Below are positions 1-6,546 of a stretch of DNA of 6,546 nt, piece by piece. The notes under the pieces are model-generated. The model saw only the letters and a list, made by a program, of their open reading frames with translations, made no database searches and was not told where the DNA came from. This DNA comes from a bacterium (lineage in GTDB: Bacteria > Verrucomicrobiota > Verrucomicrobiae > Limisphaerales > J093). Both the position numbers and the translations under genes were made by a program. Where the stretch lies: assembly GCA_021839785.1 (NCBI GenBank), contig JAKCAB010000305.1, positions 1 to 6,546 of the forward strand, given 5' to 3'. The first letter of the stretch is position 1. Each line of letters opens with the position of its first letter.

Positions 1-947
1 CGATAAGGTTCCTCGCGGCGCTCGACGAGGTCGCCGATGCGGTAGCGGAGGAGCGGCATGTACTCGTTTGTTAGCGTGGTCACAATCAAGTCGCCCGCGC
101 CTTGGTGGTCCGCAGCGACAACTTCAAGAAAAGCCGTGTCGAGGCTGGGCAACATTTCGCCACGCTCGCCTTCCATCAACAGGTGGCCCGTCTCGGTCGA
201 GCCATAAAAATTGAACACCGGCACGCCAAACGCGCGTTCGAGGATGCGCCGGTGGGTGACGCACACGAATTCGTAGCTGGCGAGGATGAAGCGCAGCGAC
301 GGGAGTTGAATCTGCCGGCGCTCGCAGTAACGCGCGAACAGCGCGCCGTAAACCGGGTCCACGTCCAGGAATTGCGGTTGCCAGTCCACGGCCTCGGCGG
401 CCATGCGCGCCAGATCGCTTTCGCTCCATAAAAACGGATGGCGGGACAGGCTCGTGTACAGCGCGTTGCCGACGATCCGGTCTGCCAAGGCCGGCGCGCC
501 GGAGTAGCAGATGTCGCCGCTGCAAACGGGCGAATTGATCGTGACGCGCCGGGCTTCGGGAAAGGCCTCGAGCGTTTCCGCCACGAACCGGTTCAGCCGC
601 AGCGCGCGCGCCTCCTGTTCAGCCCACCAACCCAAACCGAGCAGCAAGGGCGTGCGGACCTCGGACGTGCCGGAGGTGTGTTCGACCTCCACCAGTTCGC
701 GATCCAGCAGGTCGTCTAGTTCCACGCCATCGCGGAGAAAATTGCGCGGGAATCCCCGGCGGATGTCGCCCTTGTCGATAAGCGGCAGGCCGTGAAATCC
801 CGGCAACGACGTCAGGCCGAGCGCGGCGGTATCCGCGGCGGCCCGGTGTCGGCGGTAAAGCGGCACTTCGTCGAGCCAACGCGGCAGCAACTCGCTCAAG
901 CGTTCAGGCTGAGCGGCCTCGCGAATCATGTCCGGGGTAGCGAGCAT
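1..947 (-). CDS. PaaK/CapK-type acyl-adenylating enzyme (phenylacetate-CoA ligase family), 3' end missing
   Basis: The reading frame is open from an ATG at 947 to the window edge: 315 codons without a stop, so the C-terminus lies outside. Adenylate-forming core motifs appear in the right order. HTSGTSE (H90-E96) corresponds to the phosphate-binding loop, YGSTETG (Y248-G254) to motif A5, and RYRIGD (R301-D306) to motif A7, whose Asp binds the ribose of AMP. The stretch LPLIDKGD before the P-loop also fits PaaK-like proteins. Family members activate a carboxylic acid with ATP and usually pass it to CoA; the substrate here cannot be read. The P-loop has Glu and Arg where SSGTTGKP is usual. An in-frame TGA upstream limits the N-terminus. 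ATG 947 has AGGAA almost touching it; a second ATG (M7) and an upstream GTG are alternatives. Family is fairly sure, exact reaction unknown. It could equally be called a coenzyme F390 synthetase-like protein. Confidence 0.85.
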   Translation of the reverse strand, partial: MLATPDMIREAAQPERLSELLPRWLDEVPLYRRHRAAADTAALGLTSLPGFHGLPLIDKGDIRRGFPRNFLRDGVELDDLLDRELVEVEHTSGTSEVRTPLLLGLGWWAEQEARALRLNRFVAETLEAFPEARRVTINSPVCSGDICYSGAPALADRIVGNALYTSLSRHPFLWSESDLARMAAEAVDWQPQFLDVDPVYGALFARYCERRQIQLPSLRFILASYEFVCVTHRRILERAFGVPVFNFYGSTETGHLLMEGERGEMLPSLDTAFLEVVAADHQGAGDLIVTTLTNEYMPLLRYRIGDLVERREEPY

Positions 948-1130
948 TTCCTGGTGACAAAGGTCAGTTCCCGTAACAAGCGCGGAGAATAGCACGATTC
1001 GGCGTTCTCACCAATCACCTGGTGACGATGCCGATGCCATCCGCGAGCACCTTGCGCACTTCGTTGCCCGCCTGGCCAGGAGCCGAAGGCGGTGGCCCAT
1101 CGCTGCCTGGCAGCGGACACGGCGCGGCAC
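948..1130. other. Intergenic region between the HAD gene and the adenylating-enzyme gene
   Basis: These 183 bases separate two minus-strand genes. They hold the promoter candidate at 986-1014. A 15-base palindrome, CGCTGCCTGGCAGCG (1101-1115), begins about 15 bases after the HAD stop codon. It has no T-run on the minus strand, so it is at best a weak terminator or processing hairpin. No complete gene is supported here. A short coding-looking stretch on the minus strand is listed under findings. Confidence 0.5.
986..1014 (-). promoter_or_regulatory. Candidate extended -10 promoter for the adenylating enzyme
   Basis: Read on the minus strand, TATTCT (986-991) is preceded by TG one base away, giving an extended -10 (TGCTATTCT). 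A weak -35, TTGGTG (1009-1014), lies exactly 17 bases upstream. The predicted transcript start would be about 30 bases before the ATG at 947. The -35 matches consensus at only three of six bases, so this is a candidate and depends on the extended -10. Confidence 0.35.
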
Positions 1131-1799
1131 TTACGAGGATGGCGAATTGCCCTTCAAGTCCAGCAACGTCACGTCGGCTATGGCAGACCGCACGCAGTCG
1201 GCCTGGGTCAATTTGTCGGGCGGGAAACTCTGCGCGACGGCGACGCAACGCATCCCGGCCGCCTTCGCCGCCTGGATGCCGTTGACCGCGTCTTCGACCA
1301 CCACACACGCGGCGGGCGCGACGGCGAGTTTGCGCGCGGCGGCCAGAAAGATGTCGGGAGCAGGCTTTTTGTGGACGACATCCTCGGCGCTCACCACTGC
1401 GTCCCAGGTCGCCGGCGGAAGGCCGATTTTACGAAAGTTCGCCTCGATCTTGATCAGGTCGGCACTGGAGGCGACCGCCACCTTCAGCCCCGCCGCCCGG
1501 CACGATTGAACGAGCGCCACCGCGCCGGGGAAGGCCTTGAGGCGTGCGGGAACCATGTCGAGGTAAATCTCGTACGTGCGCTTCTTGGCCGCTTCGATGT
1601 CCAAAACCACGCCGTACTTTTCGGCGACGCCGCCAATGTAGCGGTTCTCGCCGGTGCCGATGAACGGGTGAAAATCCTCGGGTTTCACCGACACCCCGCG
1701 CTCGCGAAACATCGCGATGGCGGCGGCGTTGATCAGCGGTTCGGAGTCGGTGAGCACGCCGTCCATGTCGAAAACGACGGCGCGAATGTCGTCAGGCAT
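1131..1799 (-). CDS. HAD-superfamily hydrolase, beta-phosphoglucomutase-like (subfamily IA)
   Basis: This is a complete 222-residue protein, a usual length for a cytoplasmic HAD-IA phosphatase or phosphomutase. Motif I is DMDGVLTDSE (D11-E20), with nucleophile D11 and acid/base D13. Motif II is the ASSAD stretch (S111/S112). Motif III is the HKKPAPD stretch (K145). Motif IV is VVEDA, with metal-binding E169/D170. The helical cap lies between about residues 20 and 90. Such enzymes remove or move a phosphate on small sugars; the substrate cannot be told from the sequence. The segments FIGTGENRYIGGVA, GLKVAVASSADLIKIEANF and KPAPDIFLAAA closely resemble, from memory, the HAD domain of the plant thylakoid protein SOQ1. 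The ATG is the first in frame that gives a HAD-type N-terminus, and it lacks a convincing ribosome binding site. The terminator candidate upstream suggests expression separate from the DUF1080 gene. Confidence 0.92.
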   Translation of the reverse strand: MPDDIRAVVFDMDGVLTDSEPLINAAAIAMFRERGVSVKPEDFHPFIGTGENRYIGGVAEKYGVVLDIEAAKKRTYEIYLDMVPARLKAFPGAVALVQSCRAAGLKVAVASSADLIKIEANFRKIGLPPATWDAVVSAEDVVHKKPAPDIFLAAARKLAVAPAACVVVEDAVNGIQAAKAAGMRCVAVAQSFPPDKLTQADCVRSAIADVTLLDLKGNSPSS

Positions 1800-1902
1800 G
1801 GACGGAGCCTGGGGGAAGTGGCGAGCAAGTCAAGCGGCAGCCGGGTCGGCGTGGATGGGGCAAGCGAGAAACCTTCCGCAGGCCGCCGGCCACAAAACCG
1901 AA

Positions 1903-1929
1903 AGGCGGCAACCGGTCTGGCTGCCGCCT
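1903..1929 (-). terminator. Candidate intrinsic terminator after the DUF1080 gene
   Basis: On the minus strand the RNA would form an 11-base-pair stem including one G-U pair: AGGCGGCAGCC, loop AGACC, then GGTTGCCGCCT. It begins 27 bases after the DUF1080 stop codon. It is followed by TTCGGTTTTG, which is T-rich but interrupted. The stem is strong and well placed; the imperfect T-tract lowers certainty. Confidence 0.6.
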
Positions 1930-1956
1930 CTGATCCTGATCAAAATTGGGCAAAGC

Positions 1957-3000
1957 TCATTTCAGTTTTTTCGCCCGCGTGCCGCCGTCCTCACCGACGG
2001 AGAAATACGCCACCTGGTCGTTGCCTTCGGTCTTGACCTCGACCTGCACGTCCGTGGTCTTGGCGAAGAACCGGTTGGGGGAGGTCGCGAACGTAACGAA
2101 TTCCTCCCCGGCCCATTTGAAGACCAGGTTGCCGTCGCGGCGGGTGATGTCCACGATCCAATCCTTGTTCACTTCGTAGCGGCCGGCAAAGCCGTCGAGC
2201 ACCTTGTCGGCGAGATAGAACTCGGGCCGGCCCGGCTGGCCGAGTTCGCGCACCCAGATGTTGCGGTACCGAACCGGATTGCCGTGGTCCTGCAAGGCGA
2301 GCGGCAACTTCTCGGGATGCGGGTGGTACGGACCGCGAGTGACCCAGCCGGTGTCGCCGATCAACTCGACGTTGTTGTGCACGAGCACGCCGTTGTGGAA
2401 CAACGTCAGGCGGGCGGGCGAAAGCAGTTTGCCCGCGGCGTCAAAGCGCGGCGAGGTCCAGAGGATGTCGTAGGTCTGCCACTCGCCGGGCTTGCGCGAG
2501 GCGTTCACGAGCGGCGGGTATTGATTGTACACCGAGGCGCACGAGCCGTCGGCGTAAGTCTTGTTCTGATACGAGTCCAGCACCTGGATTTCGTAGCGGC
2601 CCATGCCAAAGAAGACGCCGCTGTTGCCGCGGCCCTGGCTCTCGCCGTGCGGCGGATTGGGCGTGGCAAACTCGACGTGCGCCTGGCAATCGCCGAAGCA
2701 CTGAAGCGTGCGGACGTATCCGCTGCCCGGCACGCACTCCATCGCGCCGTTCTTGACGATCCACTTGGTGGGCTCGCCGTTCATGGCCACCCATTTCGCA
2801 AGGTCGCTGCCGTCGAACAGCACCACCGCGTCCGAGGGCGCCTTGCCGGCCTGGTCCGGGGTGCTGGGCTGGCCGGGATCGACCACCGGCGGCAACGGGC
2901 GCGTGCGATCGTGGCCGAGCGGCAGGGTGGGGAGTTGAACGCTGGCGGCGAACGCGCAGTTCGCGCCGATGACACTGAGGAGGAGCAAGCTGGATTTCAT
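1957..3000 (-). CDS. Secreted DUF1080 (3-keto-disaccharide hydrolase domain) protein with C-terminal DUF3471-like domain
   Basis: This is a complete 347-residue protein. The start at 3000 puts a signal peptide right at the N-terminus: MKSS, then LLLLSVIG, then a likely cut after A19 in CAFAA|S. An ATG 63 bases further upstream would bury it. A Pro-rich stretch (about 30-55) precedes the DUF1080 fold. Family landmarks are LFDGSDL (61-67), RGNSGVFF (124-131), YEIQVLDSY (136-144) and [20 protein letters not shown] (234-253). Proteins of this family are exported concanavalin-like beta-sandwiches that act on glycans; some cleave 3-keto-glycosides. Residues about 262-347 form a second domain ([25 protein letters not shown]) that resembles DUF3471, a small beta domain. 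A periplasmic or surface role in sugar degradation is inferred. Upstream lies a promoter candidate, with GAG in TTTGAGAAAC as a weak ribosome binding site. Confidence 0.9.
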   Translation of the reverse strand: MKSSLLLLSVIGANCAFAASVQLPTLPLGHDRTRPLPPVVDPGQPSTPDQAGKAPSDAVVLFDGSDLAKWVAMNGEPTKWIVKNGAMECVPGSGYVRTLQCFGDCQAHVEFATPNPPHGESQGRGNSGVFFGMGRYEIQVLDSYQNKTYADGSCASVYNQYPPLVNASRKPGEWQTYDILWTSPRFDAAGKLLSPARLTLFHNGVLVHNNVELIGDTGWVTRGPYHPHPEKLPLALQDHGNPVRYRNIWVRELGQPGRPEFYLADKVLDGFAGRYEVNKDWIVDITRRDGNLVFKWAGEEFVTFATSPNRFFAKTTDVQVEVKTEGNDQVAYFSVGEDGGTRAKKLK

Positions 3001-3238
3001 GTTTCTCAAACGATTAACCATCTGCGGACCGGCGATTGAAGCAGGCCGCAGGAAGGATTTCAACCCCGGCTACCATTTCACGCTCCGCCGCTGGCCGGGC
3101 AGGCCTGGGATTCGCTCTCGCGCGGGCCGGCACAAGCTTTACACGAAGGCGGCGCCGGGGCATTTTCACGATACAGCACCAGTGCAGGCAGCGTGGCGAT
3201 CCTCCATACCGGCTGCTCGCTGGGCCCAAACACGGCGC
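3001..3238. other. Divergent intergenic region between the DUF1080 gene and the cyclase-ATPase operon
   Basis: These 238 bases separate two genes transcribed away from each other, so they should carry promoters for both. The minus-strand promoter is listed separately. For the plus strand only a weak candidate is visible: TTTACA (3138-3143), 17 bases, then CATTTT (3161-3166), which matches the -10 at three of six bases. No gene or convincing operator repeat is seen. The plus-strand frame is open through this region, but its translation has no resemblance to a cyclase N-terminus. Confidence 0.4.
3035..3063 (-). promoter_or_regulatory. Candidate sigma-70-type promoter for the DUF1080 gene
   Basis: Read on the minus strand, TTGAAA (3058-3063, five of six matches to the -35 consensus) is followed after exactly 17 bases by TTCAAT (3035-3040, four of six matches to the -10). 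Transcription would start near 3028, about 28 bases before the chosen ATG at 3000. This also supports that start over the ATG at 3063, which would overlap the -35 box. Confidence 0.45.
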
Positions 3239-4930
3239 ATGTACGAGGCGACAGATCAGTTGTGCAATCTGCAAATGGGGCACGTCCTGTTCATGGACAT
3301 CGTGGACTACTCGCGTCTGGGCTCCGCCGATCAGACGCGCTGCGTCACCGAGCTTCAGGATTTGGTTCGCCAGACCTGCGCCTTTTGCCACGCGCAGGCC
3401 GCGCGCGAACTGCTTTCGCTACCCGCCGGCGATGGCATGGCGCTGGTGTTTCTGCGCAGCCCCATCGGGCCGGCCCATTGCGCGGTGGAACTGTCGCGCG
3501 CGGTGCGGAGCCGGCCCACCTTGCGGTTGCGCATGGGCGTGCACAGCGGTCTGGTCCAGTTGATCGAGGACATCAACGGCCAGCGCAACGCCGCCGGACA
3601 CGCCCTGAATTTTGCCCAGCGCGTGATGAGTTGCGGCGACGCCAACCACATCCTGATCTCCGAGTCCGCCGCCGAATTGCTCGGGCAGGCGGGCATCTGG
3701 GAGAACGACCTTTGCGACCTGGGATTGTGCACGGTGAAGCACGGCGAACGGCTGCACCTCTTCAACCTCACCGGACCGGACTTCGGCAACCCAGAGGTGC
3801 CCAGCCGCCTGCTGATGCGCGAAATGGCGAACGGCGTGTCCGCGCACAACGGCAAAGCGCACAGCCTCGAACGTGCGCAACCGGCGTCTGCTCCGCCCCA
3901 ATTGGGCGCGCTGCCGACCGAGGCGGATGGCGGCGCGGTGCCGCTGAGCTCGCCGTTTTATGTGGTCCGCGGCGCGGACGGTGAATTGGAACGCGCCTTG
4001 AAGCGCCGCGACAGCATCATTCTGGTCAAGGGTGCGCGCCAGATGGGCAAGACGAGTTTGCTCGTGCGCGGCTTGCGCCAAGCGCGCCAGGCCGGTTGCG
4101 CCGTGGCGCTGACCGACTTCCAAAAGCTCAGCCATTCCGACCTCCAGGATTCCGCCGCTTTCTTCCCCGCGATGGCGGATTTGCTGGCGGACGATTTGGA
4201 ACTGGAGAGCCCGCCGGCGGAGCTGTGGAACCCGCGCCGCAGTCCGGGCGTCAATTTCGAGCGCTTCCTGCGCCGGCAGGTGCTGGGCGCGAACGAGCGC
4301 GTCCTGGTCTGGGGTTTGGACGAGGTGGACCGGTTGTTCACCTGCCCGTTTGGCAGCGAGGTGTTCGGCTTGTTCCGCTCCTGGCATAACGAACGGGCCT
4401 TCGACCCCGAAGGGCCTTGGGCGCGGTTCACGATGGTGATCGCCTACGCCACCGAGGCCCATCTGTTCATCACCGACATCAACCAGTCGCCGTTCAACGT
4501 CGGCACGCGGCTGGCGCTCGCCGATTTCACCTTCGACCAGGTGCAGGACCTCAACGCCCGGCACGGCGCCCCGTTGCATACGGAGGCCGAGTTGGCGCGC
4601 TTTTACCGGCTGGTAGGCGGCCAGCCGTTTTTGATCCGCACCGGCCTGCACCACCTGGTTGCGCGCGGCTACGACATCGCGGCGTTCGAGCTCGAAGCCG
4701 TGCGCGACGAAGGCCTGTTCGGCGATCACTTGCGGCGGATGCTGGTCTTGCTGAGCCGCGAAGCGGAGCTGACGGCCGCGCTCCGCGCGATCCTGCGCGG
4801 CCGGCCGTGCCCGGAAGCGGAGAGCTTCTACCGCCTGCGCAGCGCCGGCATCATCGCGGGCGAGAACCCCGCCGAGGCCCGCCCGCGCTGCCAGCTTTAT
4901 GCGATTTACCTGGAACGCCACCTGCGCTGA
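3239..4930 (+). CDS. Class III nucleotide cyclase domain fused to AAA_35-type P-loop ATPase
   Basis: This is a complete 563-residue protein with no signal peptide or membrane segment. Residues about 13-178 form a class III cyclase domain: [13 protein letters not shown] (metal Asp D20), [10 protein letters not shown] (second metal Asp D65), RMGVHSG (98-104) and LNFAQRV with the transition-state pair N124/R128. The positions that normally recognise the purine hold L61 and N117 instead of Lys and Asp. A flexible Ala/Pro-rich linker (about 180-238) leads to an AAA_35-like ATPase: Walker [10 protein letters not shown] (265-273), Walker B VLVWGLDE (D361/E362), FNVGTR (419-424) and a C-terminal winged-helix-like part ending [13 protein letters not shown]. 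Likely role: nucleotide signalling gated by ATP binding; inferred, not shown. The frame is open further upstream, but ATG 3239 gives the usual short lead into the cyclase; M13 is an alternative. No clear ribosome binding site. A related ATPase gene follows after 26 bases. Confidence 0.88.
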   Translation: MYEATDQLCNLQMGHVLFMDIVDYSRLGSADQTRCVTELQDLVRQTCAFCHAQAARELLSLPAGDGMALVFLRSPIGPAHCAVELSRAVRSRPTLRLRMGVHSGLVQLIEDINGQRNAAGHALNFAQRVMSCGDANHILISESAAELLGQAGIWENDLCDLGLCTVKHGERLHLFNLTGPDFGNPEVPSRLLMREMANGVSAHNGKAHSLERAQPASAPPQLGALPTEADGGAVPLSSPFYVVRGADGELERALKRRDSIILVKGARQMGKTSLLVRGLRQARQAGCAVALTDFQKLSHSDLQDSAAFFPAMADLLADDLELESPPAELWNPRRSPGVNFERFLRRQVLGANERVLVWGLDEVDRLFTCPFGSEVFGLFRSWHNERAFDPEGPWARFTMVIAYATEAHLFITDINQSPFNVGTRLALADFTFDQVQDLNARHGAPLHTEAELARFYRLVGGQPFLIRTGLHHLVARGYDIAAFELEAVRDEGLFGDHLRRMLVLLSREAELTAALRAILRGRPCPEAESFYRLRSAGIIAGENPAEARPRCQLYAIYLERHLR

Positions 4931-4956
4931 AAAACTCCACCCTCACCAGCACAGCC

Positions 4957-6546
4957 ATGATTAACGAAGCGGGACGCAGGTTCTTCGTCACCGGCGGGAC
5001 TTTGCGCGCGGATGCGCCCAGCTACGTCGAGCGCGCGGCCGATCACGAACTGCTGGCCGGGTTGCTGGCCGGGGATTTCTGCTACGTGCTGACTTCGCGC
5101 CAGATGGGCAAATCCTCGCTCATGGTGCGCACGGCGCGGAAGTTGCGGGAGCGCGGCGTGCGCGTGGTGGCTCTCGACTTGACGGCGATCGGCCAAAACC
5201 TCACCTCCGAGCAATGGTATGCGGGCCTGCTGATTCACGCGGGCAAGCAAGCGGGACGCGAGGATGAGCTTGAGGCGTTTTGGGATAAGCACCACCTACT
5301 CGGCCCCTGCCAGCGGTTCTTCGCCGGCCTCCAGGAGTTGCTCGACGCACCCGGTTCGGGCAACGGCACCCCGTGGGTGGTGTTCGTGGACGAGATCGAC
5401 GCCGTCCGCAGCCTGCCTTTCTCGACCGATGAATTTTTCGCCGCGATCCGCGAGTGGCACAACCGCCGGGGCCAGGAGCCGGAACTGGCGAACCTGACGT
5501 TCTGCCTGCTGGGCGTCGCCGCGCCGACCGACCTGGTCCGCGACACGCGCACCACCCCGTTTAACATCGGCCGGCGGATCGAGTTGACCGATTTCACCGA
5601 GGACGAGGCCCTGCCACTCGCTCACGGCCTGGAGCGGCACATCGAGGACGACCCCGGCCAGTTGGCCGCGGCCGCGCGCAACCTGGTGCGGCGGGTCGTT
5701 TATTGGACCGGCGGGCATCCGTATTTGACCCAGCGATTCTGTGCCGCCGTGGCCGAGGCCAATGCCGATGCGCTGGACAACCTCCCGGACATCCGGAGCG
5801 ACCACGCCGTGGATCTGCTCTGCGAGCGGTTGTTCCTGAATGCCCAGGCCCGCGAGCGCGACGACAATCTGTTGTTCGTGCGCGAGCGGTTGCTGCGCGG
5901 GGAGACCGACCGGGTGGCGTTGCTGGACCTTTACCGCAAGGTGCGCCGGCGCCGGCGCGTCGCGGCGGACGACACGAATCCGCTGGTCACCGCGTTGCGC
6001 CTGGCTGGCGTCGTCCGCCTGGACGCGCGGGGCATGGCGGTGCGGAACCGGATTTATGCGCACGTCTTCGACGACGCGTGGGTGGAGCAAAACCTGCCCG
6101 ACGCCGAGTTGCGCCGGCAGCGTGAGGCGTTCCGCCTCGGGGTATTGCGCACGGCGAGCCTGGCGACGCTGATCCTGGCGCTGGTCGGCGCGCTGGGGCT
6201 TTACGCGCAGCGCAACGCGTGGGTCCGCCAGCAAAGCCTGGTGCGGCTCTACAATTCCACCGGCGCCCGGCGGCTGGACGCGGGCGATGCCTTGGGGGCG
6301 CTGCCGTGGTTCGCCGCCGCTTCGCGCCTGACGGCGCAAAATCCGAAAGACAGTCAATTGGCGCGCCTGCGGGTGGCGGCCTTGTTGGCGGAGGCGCCGC
6401 GGCTGGAGCAGTTTTGGATCCTGCCGTCGCTTGGTATTTATCCGGTGAACGACGTGGACTTCAGTGCCGCCACCAATTCGTCCCTGCTGGTCGCCGCCAG
6501 CGACGACGGCTTTGCCTATGTTTGGAACACCCAAACCGGCAGGCTA
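4957..6546 (+). CDS. AAA_35-type ATPase with transmembrane helix and start of WD40 repeats, 3' end missing
   Basis: The frame is open for 530 codons to the window end. The N-terminus (FFVTGGTLRADAPSYVERAAD) leads into the ATPase: Walker A SRQMGKSS (47-54), where Ser replaces the usual first Gly, Walker B VVFVDEID (D145/E146), FNIGRR (202-207), and a winged-helix-like part (about 285-385) with VRNRIYAHVFDDAW. One hydrophobic segment (about 400-416, TASLATLILALVGALGLYA) follows Arg-rich sequence and should cross the membrane. Next comes a helical linker (ARRLDAGDALGALPWFAAASRL, then LRVAALLAEAPRL) like the one before WD40 repeats in planctomycete proteins. The last part, VNDVDFSAATNSSLLVAASDDGFAYVWNTQTG, is the first WD40 blade. 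WD40 propellers bind other proteins. It is very likely co-transcribed with the cyclase-ATPase gene. A penta-arginine run sits at 330-334. The start ATG lacks a clear ribosome binding site. Confidence 0.88.
   Translation, partial: MINEAGRRFFVTGGTLRADAPSYVERAADHELLAGLLAGDFCYVLTSRQMGKSSLMVRTARKLRERGVRVVALDLTAIGQNLTSEQWYAGLLIHAGKQAGREDELEAFWDKHHLLGPCQRFFAGLQELLDAPGSGNGTPWVVFVDEIDAVRSLPFSTDEFFAAIREWHNRRGQEPELANLTFCLLGVAAPTDLVRDTRTTPFNIGRRIELTDFTEDEALPLAHGLERHIEDDPGQLAAAARNLVRRVVYWTGGHPYLTQRFCAAVAEANADALDNLPDIRSDHAVDLLCERLFLNAQARERDDNLLFVRERLLRGETDRVALLDLYRKVRRRRRVAADDTNPLVTALRLAGVVRLDARGMAVRNRIYAHVFDDAWVEQNLPDAELRRQREAFRLGVLRTASLATLILALVGALGLYAQRNAWVRQQSLVRLYNSTGARRLDAGDALGALPWFAAASRLTAQNPKDSQLARLRVAALLAEAPRLEQFWILPSLGIYPVNDVDFSAATNSSLLVAASDDGFAYVWNTQTGRL
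5051..5074 (+). repeat. Short in-frame tandem repeat (12-base unit, two copies)
   Basis: TGCTGGCCGGGT and TGCTGGCCGGGG lie side by side inside the second ATPase gene and encode the Leu-Ala-Gly repeat LLAGLLAGD just before the Walker A strand. It keeps the frame and fits the helix usual at this place, so it probably has no separate function. Confidence 0.5.
5943..5958. repeat. 16-base perfect palindrome encoding penta-arginine
   Basis: GCGCCGGCGCCGGCGC equals its own reverse complement. It lies inside the second ATPase gene and encodes most of the run R330-R334. It is most simply a by-product of alternating CGC and CGG arginine codons, but the RNA could fold into a very stable hairpin. Confidence 0.5.

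Noticed and set aside
1824..1838. TTGACT on the minus strand (1828-1833) as a -35 box for the HAD gene
   Set aside because: No -10-like sequence lies about 17 bases downstream and the box is only 28 bases from the start codon.
1717..3039. 440-codon plus-strand open frame opposite the DUF1080 gene
   Set aside because: The minus strand carries a signal peptide and clear DUF1080 motifs here; the plus-strand translation shows no family features.
3001..3063. N-terminal extension of the DUF1080 protein by 21 residues
   Set aside because: It would place the signal peptide away from the N-terminus and put the start codon within the best promoter candidate.
2969..3238. N-terminal extension of the cyclase gene by 90 codons
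   Set aside because: It would overlap the start of the DUF1080 gene and its promoter candidate, and its translation is Arg-rich with no resemblance to a cyclase N-terminus.
3377..3391. CAFCH (C47-H51) in the cyclase domain matches the CxxCH c-type haem motif
   Set aside because: The protein has no signal peptide and the motif lies inside the cyclase fold in the cytoplasm, where haem c is not attached. It is most likely chance.
3419..4921. Long minus-strand open frame opposite the cyclase-ATPase gene
   Set aside because: The plus strand holds recognisable domains through this whole stretch; the antisense translation is rich in Arg, Ala and Gln with no family motif, as expected of shadows in GC-rich DNA.
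5296..6534. 412-codon minus-strand open frame opposite the second ATPase gene
   Set aside because: It mirrors the codon bias of the real gene and has no recognisable domain.

Overview
The window is GC-rich DNA, about two-thirds G+C by eye, with dense gene packing. It suggests a PVC-group bacterium, most likely Verrucomicrobiota (Pedosphaera/Limisphaerales-like). The clues are a secreted DUF1080 protein, AAA_35-type ATPases, and a transmembrane/WD40 protein whose linker resembles that of planctomycete and verrucomicrobial WD40 proteins. The assignment rests on remembered family traits, not on a search.

The left half (1-3000) has three genes on the minus strand. The first, reading leftward off the window edge, is a PaaK/CapK-type acyl-adenylating enzyme (1-947) with an extended -10 promoter candidate. 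Next is a complete HAD-superfamily phosphatase/phosphomutase (1131-1799). The third is a complete secreted DUF1080 protein with a C-terminal DUF3471-like domain (1957-3000), with a good promoter candidate and a hairpin terminator candidate. These three look like ordinary metabolic genes with separate transcription signals rather than one obvious pathway.

The right half (3239-6546) has two plus-strand genes 26 bases apart, transcribed away from the DUF1080 gene. The first encodes a class III nucleotide cyclase domain joined to an AAA_35-type P-loop ATPase (563 residues, complete). The second encodes a paralogous AAA_35 ATPase followed by a single transmembrane helix, a helical linker and the start of a WD40 propeller. 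It is cut off by the window end after 530 codons.

The pair is the most interesting part. Two related ATPase modules, one carrying a cyclase and the other a membrane anchor and a WD40 scaffold, look like a signalling or conflict-type module. The cyclase keeps its metal-binding and transition-state residues but has lost the Lys/Asp pair that normally reads the purine base, so its product cannot be assumed to be cAMP. No RNA gene, insertion sequence, CRISPR array or attachment site was seen.
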